Positions 27,151 through 36,397 of a stretch of DNA of 64,000 nucleotides are shown here, in pieces (positions within the stretch are counted from its first letter, which is position 1; every line of letters starts with the position of its first letter). Location: the NCBI RefSeq assembly GCF_004421005.1, contig NZ_CP038026.1, forward strand, positions 3,844,001 through 3,908,000. The letters are read 5' to 3'. Source of the stretch: Pseudoduganella plicata (GTDB lineage: Bacteria; Pseudomonadota; Gammaproteobacteria; Burkholderiales; Burkholderiaceae_D). Under the pieces are notes generated by a model, which ran no database searches, was not told the DNA's origin, and saw only the letters and a list, made by a program, of their open reading frames with translations. Position numbers and translations under genes: made by a program.

Positions 27151-29172
27151 ATGACCCTCTGCATTCTTCAAATCGCGCTAGACACGCCGCTCAACGCTGT
27201 ATTCGACTATCGCTGGGTTTGCGATCCCGCAAACCTGCCGCAGGTCGGCCAACTGGCCTTGGTGCCGTTCGGCCCGCGCGAGGTCGTCGGACTGATCGTT
27301 GCCGTCGGCACGACCACGGATGTGCCCGAGGAAAAGCTGAAGGATGCATTGGCAGTGCGCACGCAGCTGGCACCGTTGTCCGCACAGTGGCTGGCGCTGG
27401 CAGCCTTTGCGGCCGAGTATTACCAGCGGCCATTGGGCGAAGTGGCGCTGCCGGGCGTTCCGAAGAACCTGCGGGTGGCGACGACCGTGGCGCTGGATCG
27501 CGCGATCAAGAAGCTTGCCAAGGTCACGGATACGCACGATGCCACGCCGGTCGGCATGCCGACGCTGAACGCGGACCAGCAGGCGGCGGCGGACGCGATT
27601 GCCGGCGCGGCAGGCTTCGCGCCGATCCTGCTGTATGGCGTGACGGGCAGCGGCAAGACGGAGGTGTATCTGCAGGCATGCGCGCAGGTGCTGGCACGCG
27701 AGCCGGACGGGCAGATCCTGATCCTCGTCCCGGAAATCAACCTGACGCCGCAACTGGAAGCGAACATCAGCGCGCGTTTCCCCGGCGTGATGCTGGCCAC
27801 CTTGCACAGCAGCCTGGCCGAAGGCGAGCGCACGTTGCACTGGCTGGCGGCGCACCAGGGCAAGGCCCGCATCGTGCTGGGCACGCGCCTGGCGATCCTG
27901 GCCTCGCTGCCGCACCTGAAACTGATCGTCATCGACGAGGAACACGATCCGTCGTACAAGCAGCAGGAAGGTTTGCGCTACTCGGCGCGCGACCTCGCCG
28001 TGTGGCGCGCATGGCAACTAAAGATTCCCGTGGTGCTGGGCTCGGCGACGCCTTCGCTGGAATCGTGGCACCACGCGCAGGCGCGGCGCTACCGGAAGCT
28101 GGAGCTGAAGCAGCGCGCCGTCAGCCAGGCCACGCTGCCAGCCGTGAAACTGATCAACCTGGAGCACGACAAGCCGCGCGACGGCCTGACGCAGCCCCTC
28201 ATCGATGCATTGAAGCTGCGCCTGGACCGCGGCGAGCAGTCGCTGCTGTTCCTGAACCGGCGCGGGTACTCGCCCGTGATCTGCTGCGAATCGTGCGGCT
28301 GGGTCAGCGACTGCCTGCGCTGCACGGCGTTCATGGTGCTGCACAAGGGCGAACACAAGCTGCGCTGCCACCACTGCAGCCTCGAAATGCGCATCCCTCG
28401 TCACTGCCCCACGTGCGGCAATATCGACCTGCAGCCGCTGGGGCGGGGCACGCAGCGGGTGGAAGAAGGGCTGCAGCAGATGTTCCCGGCAGCGCGCATC
28501 CTGCGCATCGATGCCGACTCCACGCGCCGCAAGGGCAGTGCGCAGGAAGCGTTCGAGACGGTGCACCGGGGCGACGTGGACATCCTGATCGGCACCCAGA
28601 TGGTCGCCAAGGGCCACGATTTCAAAAAGCTCACGCTGGTCGGTATCCTGAACCCGGACACCGCGCTGTTCTCGCACGACTACCGCGCCAGCGAACGCCT
28701 GTTCGCGCAGCTGATGCAGGTGGCCGGCCGGGCGGGCCGCACGGCGCAGACGGAAGGCGGCAGCGCCAGCGAAGTGCTGATCCAGACGCGCTATCCGGAG
28801 CACCCGCTGTACGGCGCCGTCGTCAACCACGACTACGACCGCTTCGCCACGGCACTGCTGGCCGAGCGCGAGCAGGCGGGCTTGCCGCCCTTCCTGTACC
28901 AGGCGATGCTGCGCGCCGAAGCGCCGGAGCTGGCCAAGGCACTGGAATTCCTGACGGCCGCACGCGACTGCGTGCCGCACGAAGGCATCACGATCAACGA
29001 CCCGATCCCGATGAGCATGACGCGCGTCTACAACGTGGACCGGGCGCAGCTGCTGGTGGAATCGCCGTCGCGTCCGGCGTTGCAGGCGTTCCTGAAGGTG
29101 TGGATGACGCGGCTGCGGGAGATGAAGTCGCGGGTGAAGTGGTCGCTGGAGGTGGATCCGGTGGATATCTGA
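27151..29172 (+). CDS. priA: Primosomal protein N' (replication restart helicase PriA)
   Basis: A 673-residue 3'-5' superfamily 2 helicase that recognises abandoned replication forks and reloads the replisome. The N-terminal 3'-DNA-binding domain includes FDYRWVCDPANLPQVGQLALVPFG. Walker A GVTGSGKT is at residues 163-170 and the DEEH Walker B is in VIDEEHDPSYKQQEG. A zinc-binding region with eight cysteines lies between CCESCGW and CPTCGN. Motif VI is QVAGRAGR. Translation starts at the ATG at 27151. It is preceded by the DnaA-box-rich region and is convergent with the Abi gene 16 bp downstream. Confidence 0.97.
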   Translation: MTLCILQIALDTPLNAVFDYRWVCDPANLPQVGQLALVPFGPREVVGLIVAVGTTTDVPEEKLKDALAVRTQLAPLSAQWLALAAFAAEYYQRPLGEVALPGVPKNLRVATTVALDRAIKKLAKVTDTHDATPVGMPTLNADQQAAADAIAGAAGFAPILLYGVTGSGKTEVYLQACAQVLAREPDGQILILVPEINLTPQLEANISARFPGVMLATLHSSLAEGERTLHWLAAHQGKARIVLGTRLAILASLPHLKLIVIDEEHDPSYKQQEGLRYSARDLAVWRAWQLKIPVVLGSATPSLESWHHAQARRYRKLELKQRAVSQATLPAVKLINLEHDKPRDGLTQPLIDALKLRLDRGEQSLLFLNRRGYSPVICCESCGWVSDCLRCTAFMVLHKGEHKLRCHHCSLEMRIPRHCPTCGNIDLQPLGRGTQRVEEGLQQMFPAARILRIDADSTRRKGSAQEAFETVHRGDVDILIGTQMVAKGHDFKKLTLVGILNPDTALFSHDYRASERLFAQLMQVAGRAGRTAQTEGGSASEVLIQTRYPEHPLYGAVVNHDYDRFATALLAEREQAGLPPFLYQAMLRAEAPELAKALEFLTAARDCVPHEGITINDPIPMSMTRVYNVDRAQLLVESPSRPALQAFLKVWMTRLREMKSRVKWSLEVDPVDI

Positions 29173-29187
29173 TCGACGGAGACGACG

Positions 29188-29841
29188 TTACGGGCGCAAG
29201 TTCACCTGGGTTGCAGCCCATATGATCGGTAGACGGTCCATGCCAGCCAACCAAGGGACGAGTTTGGGATCAAGCCAGCCAATCACTTCCACGCCTTTGC
29301 CGTGCAGATCAAGCAGCGATGGCGTAAGCCAGAGCAGCTGCTCGTGATGAAAGACGCGATTTCGCAAAGCCCGAATCTGATTCAGGGCAGCTGATATCGT
29401 GTGACGCTGTCGTTGGTGCCGGGGGCATCGTGGGAATACGAGACGTAGTTCATGCCAGAGGGTGCCTTGAAAGCTCTTGTTGAACAGCGAACTCCAGAAT
29501 CCGAAAGCGAGCTCGGCAATTATCTTGTCTGCCGTAGTCTGCTCGTTGCGCCGCTGCAGTTTTGCGCGCGCAGCCACAACTTCATCCAGCTGTCGTGTGA
29601 ATAACGGGGCGCCGCTCCATGTTTCCCACCAGTCGCCACGCTGATAGAGCGTTGACAGATGTCGATGAATGCCGTTTTTGAGCGCGATCTCAAGCACGCT
29701 GAGCATTGGCATCATTGCCTCGGCCAGTAACAGATTGTTGGCATAGGCATGCGCGGCTTTGACCGGATCGCCTCCGCATGAAGCGCGGTATCGGCCGAGG
29801 CGGGCATGGGAAAAGTGCTTTTCGAGGTCTGTCCAATCCAT
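29188..29841 (-). CDS. Abi-family HEPN protein (AbiD/AbiF-like, putative phage defence)
   Basis: A 217-residue protein of the Abi_2/AbiF-like superfamily. It opens DLEKHFSHARLGRYRASCGGD, followed by LSVLEIALKNGIHRHLS and ADKIIAELAFGFWSSLFNK, the pattern of short Abi proteins. The HEPN RNase motif R-x4-H is intact: Arg160 to His165 in LRNRVFHHEQ. Such proteins are toxin-like ribonucleases that arrest growth on phage infection. A structured RNA candidate lies just upstream on the other strand. The gene is inserted between priA and argP, both core genes. Family assignment is by sequence pattern; activity is inferred. Confidence 0.82.
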   Translation of the reverse strand: MDWTDLEKHFSHARLGRYRASCGGDPVKAAHAYANNLLLAEAMMPMLSVLEIALKNGIHRHLSTLYQRGDWWETWSGAPLFTRQLDEVVAARAKLQRRNEQTTADKIIAELAFGFWSSLFNKSFQGTLWHELRLVFPRCPRHQRQRHTISAALNQIRALRNRVFHHEQLLWLTPSLLDLHGKGVEVIGWLDPKLVPWLAGMDRLPIIWAATQVNLRP

Positions 29842-29885
29842 GGCATCATCTCCGATTCAATGATAAACAATGGTATACTTGGAGC

Positions 29886-30006
29886 GCAGCCCTGAGCTTG
29901 TCCTCTCCCGGCCTCCATACCGGTGATGACACCAGGTCAGTTCTGGTCCCGTTCGCGGGACCACCCCGATTCAGACAAACCCGCTTCGGCGGGTTTGTCA
30001 CATTTC
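29886..30006 (+). ncRNA. Candidate structured small RNA divergent from the Abi gene
   Basis: An extended -10 promoter TGGTATACT (29871-29879) points toward + and predicts a start near 29886. The following 110 bases fold readily: CCGG/CCGG at 29908-29923, ACCAG/CTGGT at 29931-29947, a perfect GGTCCCG-TTCG-CGGGACC hairpin at 29945-29962, and a final ACAAACCCGC-TTCG-GCGGGTTTGT hairpin at 29975-29998. The last could end the RNA, although its U-tract is poor. It could alternatively be the terminator of argP on the - strand, or part of a 130-nt leader of the Abi gene. From memory, structured 'abiF' RNAs near Abi genes have been described and linked to an RNA antitoxin role; I cannot confirm membership. 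Confidence 0.45.
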
Positions 30007-30027
30007 ATGCAGGCGTATAGCGAACGC

Positions 30028-30915
30028 TCACTCCTGCACCAGGTACTTCCGCCCCACCGCCACCACCTGCTCCGTCAACGCCCTTGTGAATGGCGTGTCG
30101 AGCTCCCACGCCTGCCAGACCAGCGGCACGTCGACATATGCAGCCGGCAGCAGGTCCACCAGGGCACCCTGCGCCAGTGCGTGCGCCGCCTGCAGGTACG
30201 GCAGCAGGCCGTATGCCTGGCCGCCCAGGATGGCGTCGTTCAGCGCCGTCGACAGCGGCAGCGTGTGGTGGGGGAACGGTCCTGCCGCGGCAAGGTGTTC
30301 GGCCAGGAAGCGTGCCATCAGTTCGCGGTCGTGGATAGCGGCGGGGACCAGTTGCACGGCCTCGCGCGTAAAACCGTCGCCGAACCAATGTGCGGCAAAC
30401 GCGGGCGTTGCCACGCAGACATAGCGCATTGCACCCAGCGGCGTGCCGTTCAGCCCTTTCAGTTCCGCACCGTCGTCAATGACGACGGCGCCGAAGACGC
30501 TGCCTTCGCGCAGCCGGTGCAGCGCCCCGGCCTGGTCGGTCTGCTGGACGTCGAGCTGGCAGCGTGGCGGCGCCAGCAACGGCGGCAGGCACAGCGGGAA
30601 CCACGTCGCGAGACTGGCGCCTTCCACGGCAATCGACAGCCCAGGCATGCTGACCGGCTTGCCCAGGTCGATGTCCAGCGTCGCCTCCATCAATTTCACG
30701 TTGCGGTAGTGACTGATCAGCCGCTGGCCCAGTCCCGTCGGGACGGCCGGCGCGCTGCGCACGATCAGCAAGCGCCCGGCAGCATCCTCGAGTGCCTTGA
30801 TGCGCTGGGAGACGGCAGGCTGGCTGATGCCGAGCGCCGCAGCGGCTTTGTCGAAACTGCCGTGGGTGGCGACGGCGTCCAGCACCGCAAGGGCGCGATA
30901 ATCGAGTGGGTCCAT
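30028..30915 (-). CDS. argP: LysR-family regulator ArgP
   Basis: 295 residues. The N-terminal winged helix (MDPLDYRALAVLDAVATHGSFDKAA...GISQPAVSQRIKALE) matches ArgP/IciA very closely, and the length is right. ArgP binds Lys and Arg as effectors and usually controls the exporter argO/lysE. Here the divergent neighbour is a disulfide oxidoreductase, not an exporter. The 120-bp divergent region is AT-rich near 30920-30955 and probably carries the promoter and binding site. The hairpin at 29975-29998 lies 29 bp past its stop and may terminate it. Confidence 0.9.
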   Translation of the reverse strand: MDPLDYRALAVLDAVATHGSFDKAAAALGISQPAVSQRIKALEDAAGRLLIVRSAPAVPTGLGQRLISHYRNVKLMEATLDIDLGKPVSMPGLSIAVEGASLATWFPLCLPPLLAPPRCQLDVQQTDQAGALHRLREGSVFGAVVIDDGAELKGLNGTPLGAMRYVCVATPAFAAHWFGDGFTREAVQLVPAAIHDRELMARFLAEHLAAAGPFPHHTLPLSTALNDAILGGQAYGLLPYLQAAHALAQGALVDLLPAAYVDVPLVWQAWELDTPFTRALTEQVVAVGRKYLVQE

Positions 30916-31035
30916 AAGGAGAGCTTATAGTTAACAATAATTATAAGCAAGCCTAATATTCCCGTATGTCTCCCCATGGCTGAGGCGCCGCGCGGGGCAA
31001 CGGTGTACCATCGGCACACCATGTCTGGAGGCAAA

Positions 31036-32481
31036 ATGAAGGAAATTCGTTGCGACGTCGCCGTGATCGGGGCGGGCAGTGCGGGCCTGTCGGCCTACCG
31101 TGCCGCGCGCGCGTCCGGCAAGCATGCCGTGTTGATTGAAGGCGGCCCGTATGGCACTACGTGCGCACGCGTCGGCTGCATGCCCAGCAAGTTGCTGATC
31201 TCGGCGGCTGAGGCCGCCCATGCGCTGAAGGTCGCGCCCGGCTTCGGCGTGCACCCGGGCACGGTCTGCATCGATGGCACCGCCGTGATGGACCGGGTAC
31301 GGCGCGAGCGCGACCGCTTTGTCGGCTTCGTGGTCGAGAACGTGGAGGAACTGCCGGCCGGGGACAAAATCCGCGGCTATGCCCGCTTCACGGGGCCGGA
31401 TACCCTGCAGGTCGACGAGCACACCACCGTCCGCGCCGAACGCATCGTCATCGCCACCGGCTCCACGCCCATCGTGCCGGAAGAGTGGGCGGCCGCCGGG
31501 CCGCGTGTCATCAACAGCGATGCCGTGTTCGAGTGGACGGACCTGCCGGAATCGGTGGCCGTGATCGGCACTGGCGTGATCGGCCTGGAGCTGGGCCAGG
31601 CGCTGCACCGGCTGGGCGTGCGGGTAGCGCTGTACGCACGCGGCACGAGCATTGCGCAGTTGGCCGATCCGGAGGTGCTGGCCAATGCGGGCGCGGTGCT
31701 GAAGGAGGAGCTGGATATTCGCTTCCGTACGCAGATCGTCAGCGTAAAGGCCGACGGCTCGCGGCTGGCCCTCGTCACGCGCGACAGTGGCGGCGATGAA
31801 CGCACCGAGCGCTACGATTACGTGCTGGCGGCAATCGGCCGCAGGCCGAACGTGCACGCGCTGCGCCTGGACCTGGCCGGCATCGAGCTGGACCGCCGCG
31901 GCATCCCGCTGTACGACAAGCACACGATGCAGTGCGGAACCAGCCCGATTTTCATTGCCGGCGACGTCAACGATGAACTGCCGCTGCTGCCCGAAGCGGC
32001 CGATCAGGGCAAGATCGCAGGCCATAACGCAGGCACCTTCCCGCTCGTGACGCCAGGCCTGCGCCGCACGCCGCTGACGATCGCGTTTACGGAACCGCAG
32101 ATCGCCACGCTCGGCGCTGGCTACGGCTCGCTGTGCCGCAGTCATGAGGGCTGCTTTGCCGTCGGCATGGTGTCGTTTGCCAACCAGGGGCGCAGCCGCG
32201 TGATGCTGCAGAACCGCGGCATGCTGCGCGTCTACGGCGAGTACGGCAGCGGCCGTTTCCTGGGCGCCGAAATGATCGGCCCGCGCGCGGAGCACATCGG
32301 CCATCTGCTGGCCTGGGCCGCGCAGGCAAAACTGACGGTGGCGGCCATGCTGGACATGCCGTTCTACCATCCGGTCGTCGAGGAGGGCGTACGCACGGCG
32401 CTGCGCGACCTGGCCGAACGCCTGCGCCACCCGCCGCCGGAGGTGCCGCAGCCTTGTCCGGACTGTACGCCGGGAACCTGA
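31036..32481 (+). CDS. Dihydrolipoyl dehydrogenase-like FAD/NAD(P) disulfide oxidoreductase
   Basis: A 481-residue class I pyridine nucleotide-disulfide oxidoreductase. It starts MKEIRCDVAVIGAGSAG with a GGAGG site 8 bases upstream; an earlier in-frame Met is at 31021. The FAD-binding GAGSAG is at residues 12-17, the redox cysteines are Cys43 and Cys48 in TTCARVGCMPSK, the NAD(P)-binding VIGTGVIGLELGQAL follows, and the C-terminal dimer-interface pair His-Glu is in FYHPVVEEG. It is not beside any 2-oxoacid dehydrogenase gene, so it is probably not the housekeeping Lpd. It may be a stand-alone reductase of the MerA/Lpd/SthA superfamily. The C-terminus adds a CPDC motif. Confidence 0.88.
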   Translation: MKEIRCDVAVIGAGSAGLSAYRAARASGKHAVLIEGGPYGTTCARVGCMPSKLLISAAEAAHALKVAPGFGVHPGTVCIDGTAVMDRVRRERDRFVGFVVENVEELPAGDKIRGYARFTGPDTLQVDEHTTVRAERIVIATGSTPIVPEEWAAAGPRVINSDAVFEWTDLPESVAVIGTGVIGLELGQALHRLGVRVALYARGTSIAQLADPEVLANAGAVLKEELDIRFRTQIVSVKADGSRLALVTRDSGGDERTERYDYVLAAIGRRPNVHALRLDLAGIELDRRGIPLYDKHTMQCGTSPIFIAGDVNDELPLLPEAADQGKIAGHNAGTFPLVTPGLRRTPLTIAFTEPQIATLGAGYGSLCRSHEGCFAVGMVSFANQGRSRVMLQNRGMLRVYGEYGSGRFLGAEMIGPRAEHIGHLLAWAAQAKLTVAAMLDMPFYHPVVEEGVRTALRDLAERLRHPPPEVPQPCPDCTPGT

Positions 32482-32604
32482 GCTTAAAAACAACAGCGTG
32501 CTAAGCCGACCGCGTGGAAACTTGCTTTTTGCTATAGACTGTTGACTCCTAGCAAAGATGTGGCGCATGACCCGCGTCTTTCGCGGCGCGACATGAGGGC
32601 AGCA

Positions 32605-33717
32605 ATGACGATCCGGCGACTCACCTATGGCGACATCCAACTGGGCCTGCTGCTGCCGTGGGACGTCAGCGGCGACAATGGCGCGCTGCTCGTCCGTAAA
32701 GGCTATGTGCCGACGTCGGACAGCCAGCTCGACGCGCTGGTGGCACGCGGCTTTATCGACGATCTCGATTTTGGCGAGCATGGCCATGCAGCGCTCGAGC
32801 GGCCTTCCGCCGTGCGGTTGCTGAACGGAGCGCTGGCCGGACTGACGCCCCTGCTGCGCCGCATTGCGGACGGCGACGGTGCCGTCCAGGCCGACCTGCA
32901 GGCCGTCGCGGCGCTGGTCGGCCAGGCTGTCGACGTGAATCCCGAAGTGGCGGTTGCCTGCATCCTGCACAACCAGCAAAGTGCGCCGTACGGCGTGCGC
33001 CATTGCGTCGACACGGCGGTGGTCGCGTCCATCCTGGGCCGGGCCGTCAAACGCCCCGCGGCCGAGATCGCGTCGATGGTATTGGCAGCGCTGACAATGA
33101 ACGTCGGCATGCTGGACGTGCAGGACGACCGCGCGGCATTGACCGACGCGGAACGGGCCATCGTCAAGGCGCATCCGGCGCACGGTGTGGCCCTGTTGCG
33201 CCGGGCCGGTGTGCAGGATGACGTATGGCTGTCCTGCGTGCTGGGACACCACGAAAACCAGGACGGGTCCGGCTATCCGGACGGTCTGGCCGGCGACGCC
33301 ATCGCCTGTCCCGTGAAACTGATCGGGCTGGCCGACCGCTACTGCGCGCGCGTTTCCACCCGCCCGTGGCGCAAGACAATGCTGCCGAACGCCGCCCTGC
33401 GCGACATCCTGCTGGAAGCGAACCATGCGCTGGACGCCCAGCTGGGCGCCGTCCTGATCCGCGAGCTGGGGATTTATCCGGTCGGCACCTACGTGCGCCT
33501 GCTGAACGGCGAGATCGGCGTCGTCGCGCGCAAGGGTGTGAACTCGATGACGCCGCACGTGACGACGTTCATCGGTCCGCGCGGCGCCAGGCTGGACGTG
33601 TTCCTGCAGCGCGACACGCGCGGCGACCTGTCGGGGATCCGCGACGTGCTGGCGGCCGGGCAGGTCGATGCCACGTTCCGGATGGACCAGGTGTGGGGGC
33701 GCGAAGCGCTGCCGTGA
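32605..33717 (+). CDS. HD-GYP-like protein with degenerate HD site
   Basis: 370 residues from the ATG at 32605, chosen because GAGGG lies 6 bases before it; an ATG at 32593 and an upstream TTG are also in frame. The C-terminal domain has the HD-GYP layout, with HHENQDGSGYPDGL at residues 215-228 intact. At the position of the metal-binding His-Asp (normally LLHDIGK) it reads ALTMNVGML (residues 162-170), so the key HD pair is missing. Cyclic-di-GMP hydrolysis is therefore doubtful, and binding or a scaffolding role is more likely. A C-terminal region of about 60 residues resembles a small beta domain. Divergent/monocistronic context. Confidence 0.82.
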   Translation: MTIRRLTYGDIQLGLLLPWDVSGDNGALLVRKGYVPTSDSQLDALVARGFIDDLDFGEHGHAALERPSAVRLLNGALAGLTPLLRRIADGDGAVQADLQAVAALVGQAVDVNPEVAVACILHNQQSAPYGVRHCVDTAVVASILGRAVKRPAAEIASMVLAALTMNVGMLDVQDDRAALTDAERAIVKAHPAHGVALLRRAGVQDDVWLSCVLGHHENQDGSGYPDGLAGDAIACPVKLIGLADRYCARVSTRPWRKTMLPNAALRDILLEANHALDAQLGAVLIRELGIYPVGTYVRLLNGEIGVVARKGVNSMTPHVTTFIGPRGARLDVFLQRDTRGDLSGIRDVLAAGQVDATFRMDQVWGREALP

Positions 33718-33730
33718 AGCTTGAACTGCG

Positions 33731-34213
33731 TCAGTTCAGCGTCGCATCCAGCCGCCCCTGCTCGGCCAGGTCGCGCAGCACGCGGATCGTGTCGATATCG
33801 GATTCCTGGTAGGCCGAACGGCGGAAATCGTCGTACATCTTGTTGGCTTCATCTTCCAGCGCGTTGTGCGCGTCCTCATACTCGAAGCGCACGTACAGCC
33901 GCGCCGTGCCGTGCGACTCGATCGTCATCGTCAGGCTCGACCTGGTGATCTCGCCCTGCGGCGCGACCTCGTAGCGGATGCGGTCCGGGTACTCCAGCAC
34001 GACCGTGTCCTCGATGACGAGCTCGCCGTAGCGTTGCGTCCGCTTAAAACCCTTGTCGGTGCGATCGGCAATGCGGCACTCGTCCAGGTGCGGCACGAAC
34101 AGCTTCGGCGATTCGGCCCGCAACACGAGGCCGCGCCACAGCTGTTCATGGGTCAGTGTGTCGATCAGCGGGTTCAGCGGATCGTTGATTTCAATGAGAT
34201 GCTCGAATTTCAT
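33731..34213 (-). CDS. SRPBCC/DUF1857 family protein
   Basis: A 160-residue START-like (SRPBCC) protein: MKFEHLIEINDPLNPLIDTLTHEQLWRGLVLRAE is the typical beginning of the DUF1857/AtaL-like family, which has a hydrophobic ligand pocket. The ligand is unknown. It ends 13 bp from the convergent HD-GYP-like gene and is divergent from rep. Confidence 0.8.
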   Translation of the reverse strand: MKFEHLIEINDPLNPLIDTLTHEQLWRGLVLRAESPKLFVPHLDECRIADRTDKGFKRTQRYGELVIEDTVVLEYPDRIRYEVAPQGEITRSSLTMTIESHGTARLYVRFEYEDAHNALEDEANKMYDDFRRSAYQESDIDTIRVLRDLAEQGRLDATLN

Positions 34214-34324
34214 GGACGCGTGCCTGGGGTGACTGAGACACCACTATATTCCTCCCGTGCGCAAAATATCAATGGCCGAGGCGGTACAATGGCCGGCTGT
34301 GTTTGCCTCCTCCATCTCCCTGCC

Positions 34325-36397
34325 ATGTCCAATGCACCACAATTCGGCCTGAACGGTCCGCAAAGCGAAGCCGTGCTCTATCTCGACGGACCCGCCCTCG
34401 TGCTGGCCGGGGCGGGCTCGGGCAAGACGCGTGTCATCACGCAGAAGATCACCTACATGATCGAGGACCGCGGCTACGATCCGCGCACGATCGCCGCGCT
34501 GACGTTCACCAACAAGGCCGCGCTCGAGATGCAGGAACGCGTTGCCAAGCTGCTGAAACAGCCGCGCCAGGCCAAGCTGCTGACGGTGTCGACGTTCCAT
34601 TCGCTGGGCGTCAAGATCCTGCGCCAGGAAGCGAATCACCTGGGGCTGAAGGACCGCTTCTCCATCATGGACAGCGACGACTGCTATTCGCTGGTGCAGG
34701 ACCTCGCCATCACGACGGACAAGCAGCTGATCCGCCGCATCCAGAACGACATCTCGCTGTGGAAAAACGGCCTGGTGGTGCCCGAGCTGGCGCTGCGCAA
34801 CGCGAAGGACGAGGATGAAGCGCAATCGGCCCGCATTTACGCCAGTTACGTGGCCACCTTGTCGTCCTACCAGGCGGTGGACTTCGACGACCTGATCCGC
34901 CTGCCCGTGGAGCTGTTCCGCGACAACGAGACGGTGCGCGACAAGTGGCAGCGCCGCCTGCGCTACCTGCTGGTCGACGAATACCAGGACACCAATACCT
35001 GCCAGTACGAGCTGCTCAAGCTGATGGTGACGGGCCTGGGCAAGAAGCCGATGTTTACGGCCGTGGGCGACGACGACCAGGCCATCTACGCATGGCGCGG
35101 CGCGTCGGTGGAGAACCTGGCCAACCTGCAGGTGGATTTCCCCGACCTGAAGCTGATCAAGCTGGAGCAGAACTACCGCTCCACCACGCGCATCCTGCAG
35201 GCGGCCAATGCCGTCATCTCGAACAATCCGAAACTGTTCGAGAAGGCGCTGTGGTCCGAGCATGGCCTGGGCGAGCCCATCAAGGTGCATGCGATGGCCA
35301 ACGACGAGCAGGAGGCCGACCAGGTCGCGATCATGATCTCGGCGGACCACTTCGAGCGCAAGAATAAATGGTCGGATTACGCGATCCTGTACCGTGGCAA
35401 CCACCAGGCTCGCGTGATCGAGCAGGCGCTGCGCAACCAGCGCATTCCATACACGATCTCCGGTGGCCAGAGCTTTTTCGATAAAGCCGAGATCAAGGAC
35501 ATCATCGCCTACCTGCGCCTGCTGGCGAACCAGGATGACGATCCCGCATTCATCCGCGCCGTGACGACGCCGCGCCGGGGCATCGGCCAGTCGACATTGG
35601 AAGTGCTGGGCGCCTTTTCGGGCCAGTGGCAGTGCTCGCTGTTCGAAGCCGTCTTCAAGGGCGGCATCGAAGCGAAGCTGACGGATCGCCAGTTGATGCC
35701 GCTGCGTGACTTCTGCAATTTCATCAATGACCTGGAATCGCGCGCCAGCCGCCCCGGGCCGTCCGGCAGCGGCGACAACGCGGCGCAGGTGCTGGACGAC
35801 CTGATGGAAGCCATCCACTACGAGCACTACCTGTATGACACCCTGGAAGAGCGCGCCGCGCAAAGCCGCTGGCAGAACGTGCTGGATTTTGTCTCGTGGC
35901 TGAAGGACCGGGGCCGCGGCGGCAAGGATCGCGACGGCGAAGAGAAAAATGTGCTGGAGCTGACGCAGATGGTGGCGTTGATGTCCATGCTGGAAGGCAA
36001 GGACGAGGACCCGGACGCGATCCGCATGTCGACGCTGCACGCGTCGAAAGGGCTGGAATATCCGCATGTGTTCCTGGTCGGCGTGGAAGAGGGCATCCTG
36101 CCGCACAAGGGCGATCCGGATGCGCCCGTCGAGACGCTGGCCCAGCGCATCGAGGAAGAGCGCCGCCTGATGTACGTGGGCATTACCCGCGCCAAGCGCA
36201 CGCTGCAGCTGACGTGGTGCAAGAAGCGAAAACGCGGCGGCGAGCACGTGCATTGCGACGTGTCGCGCTTCATCGCCGAGATGCAGCTGGACGTGGGCGA
36301 CGCCGTGCCGAAGGAAACCGAAGTCATCAGTCCGCGCGAACGCCTGGCGCGCATGAAGGAACTGCTGGCCACCCCGAAAACGAAGGAAGTAACGTGA
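34325..36397 (+). CDS. rep: ATP-dependent DNA helicase Rep
   Basis: A 690-residue UvrD/Rep superfamily 1A 3'-5' helicase that removes proteins ahead of replication forks and assists restart. It starts MSNAPQFGLNGPQSEAV; a longer upstream frame is not supported. Walker A AGAGSGKT is at residues 28-35, TFTNKAA is motif Ia, LVDEYQDTN motif II, GDDDQAIYAWRGA motif III, and STLHASKGLEYPHVFL and VGITRAKRTLQL the C-terminal motifs. Sequence around motif I matches Rep better than UvrD. Its stop overlaps the GTG start of slyX. Confidence 0.94.
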   Translation: MSNAPQFGLNGPQSEAVLYLDGPALVLAGAGSGKTRVITQKITYMIEDRGYDPRTIAALTFTNKAALEMQERVAKLLKQPRQAKLLTVSTFHSLGVKILRQEANHLGLKDRFSIMDSDDCYSLVQDLAITTDKQLIRRIQNDISLWKNGLVVPELALRNAKDEDEAQSARIYASYVATLSSYQAVDFDDLIRLPVELFRDNETVRDKWQRRLRYLLVDEYQDTNTCQYELLKLMVTGLGKKPMFTAVGDDDQAIYAWRGASVENLANLQVDFPDLKLIKLEQNYRSTTRILQAANAVISNNPKLFEKALWSEHGLGEPIKVHAMANDEQEADQVAIMISADHFERKNKWSDYAILYRGNHQARVIEQALRNQRIPYTISGGQSFFDKAEIKDIIAYLRLLANQDDDPAFIRAVTTPRRGIGQSTLEVLGAFSGQWQCSLFEAVFKGGIEAKLTDRQLMPLRDFCNFINDLESRASRPGPSGSGDNAAQVLDDLMEAIHYEHYLYDTLEERAAQSRWQNVLDFVSWLKDRGRGGKDRDGEEKNVLELTQMVALMSMLEGKDEDPDAIRMSTLHASKGLEYPHVFLVGVEEGILPHKGDPDAPVETLAQRIEEERRLMYVGITRAKRTLQLTWCKKRKRGGEHVHCDVSRFIAEMQLDVGDAVPKETEVISPRERLARMKELLATPKTKEVT

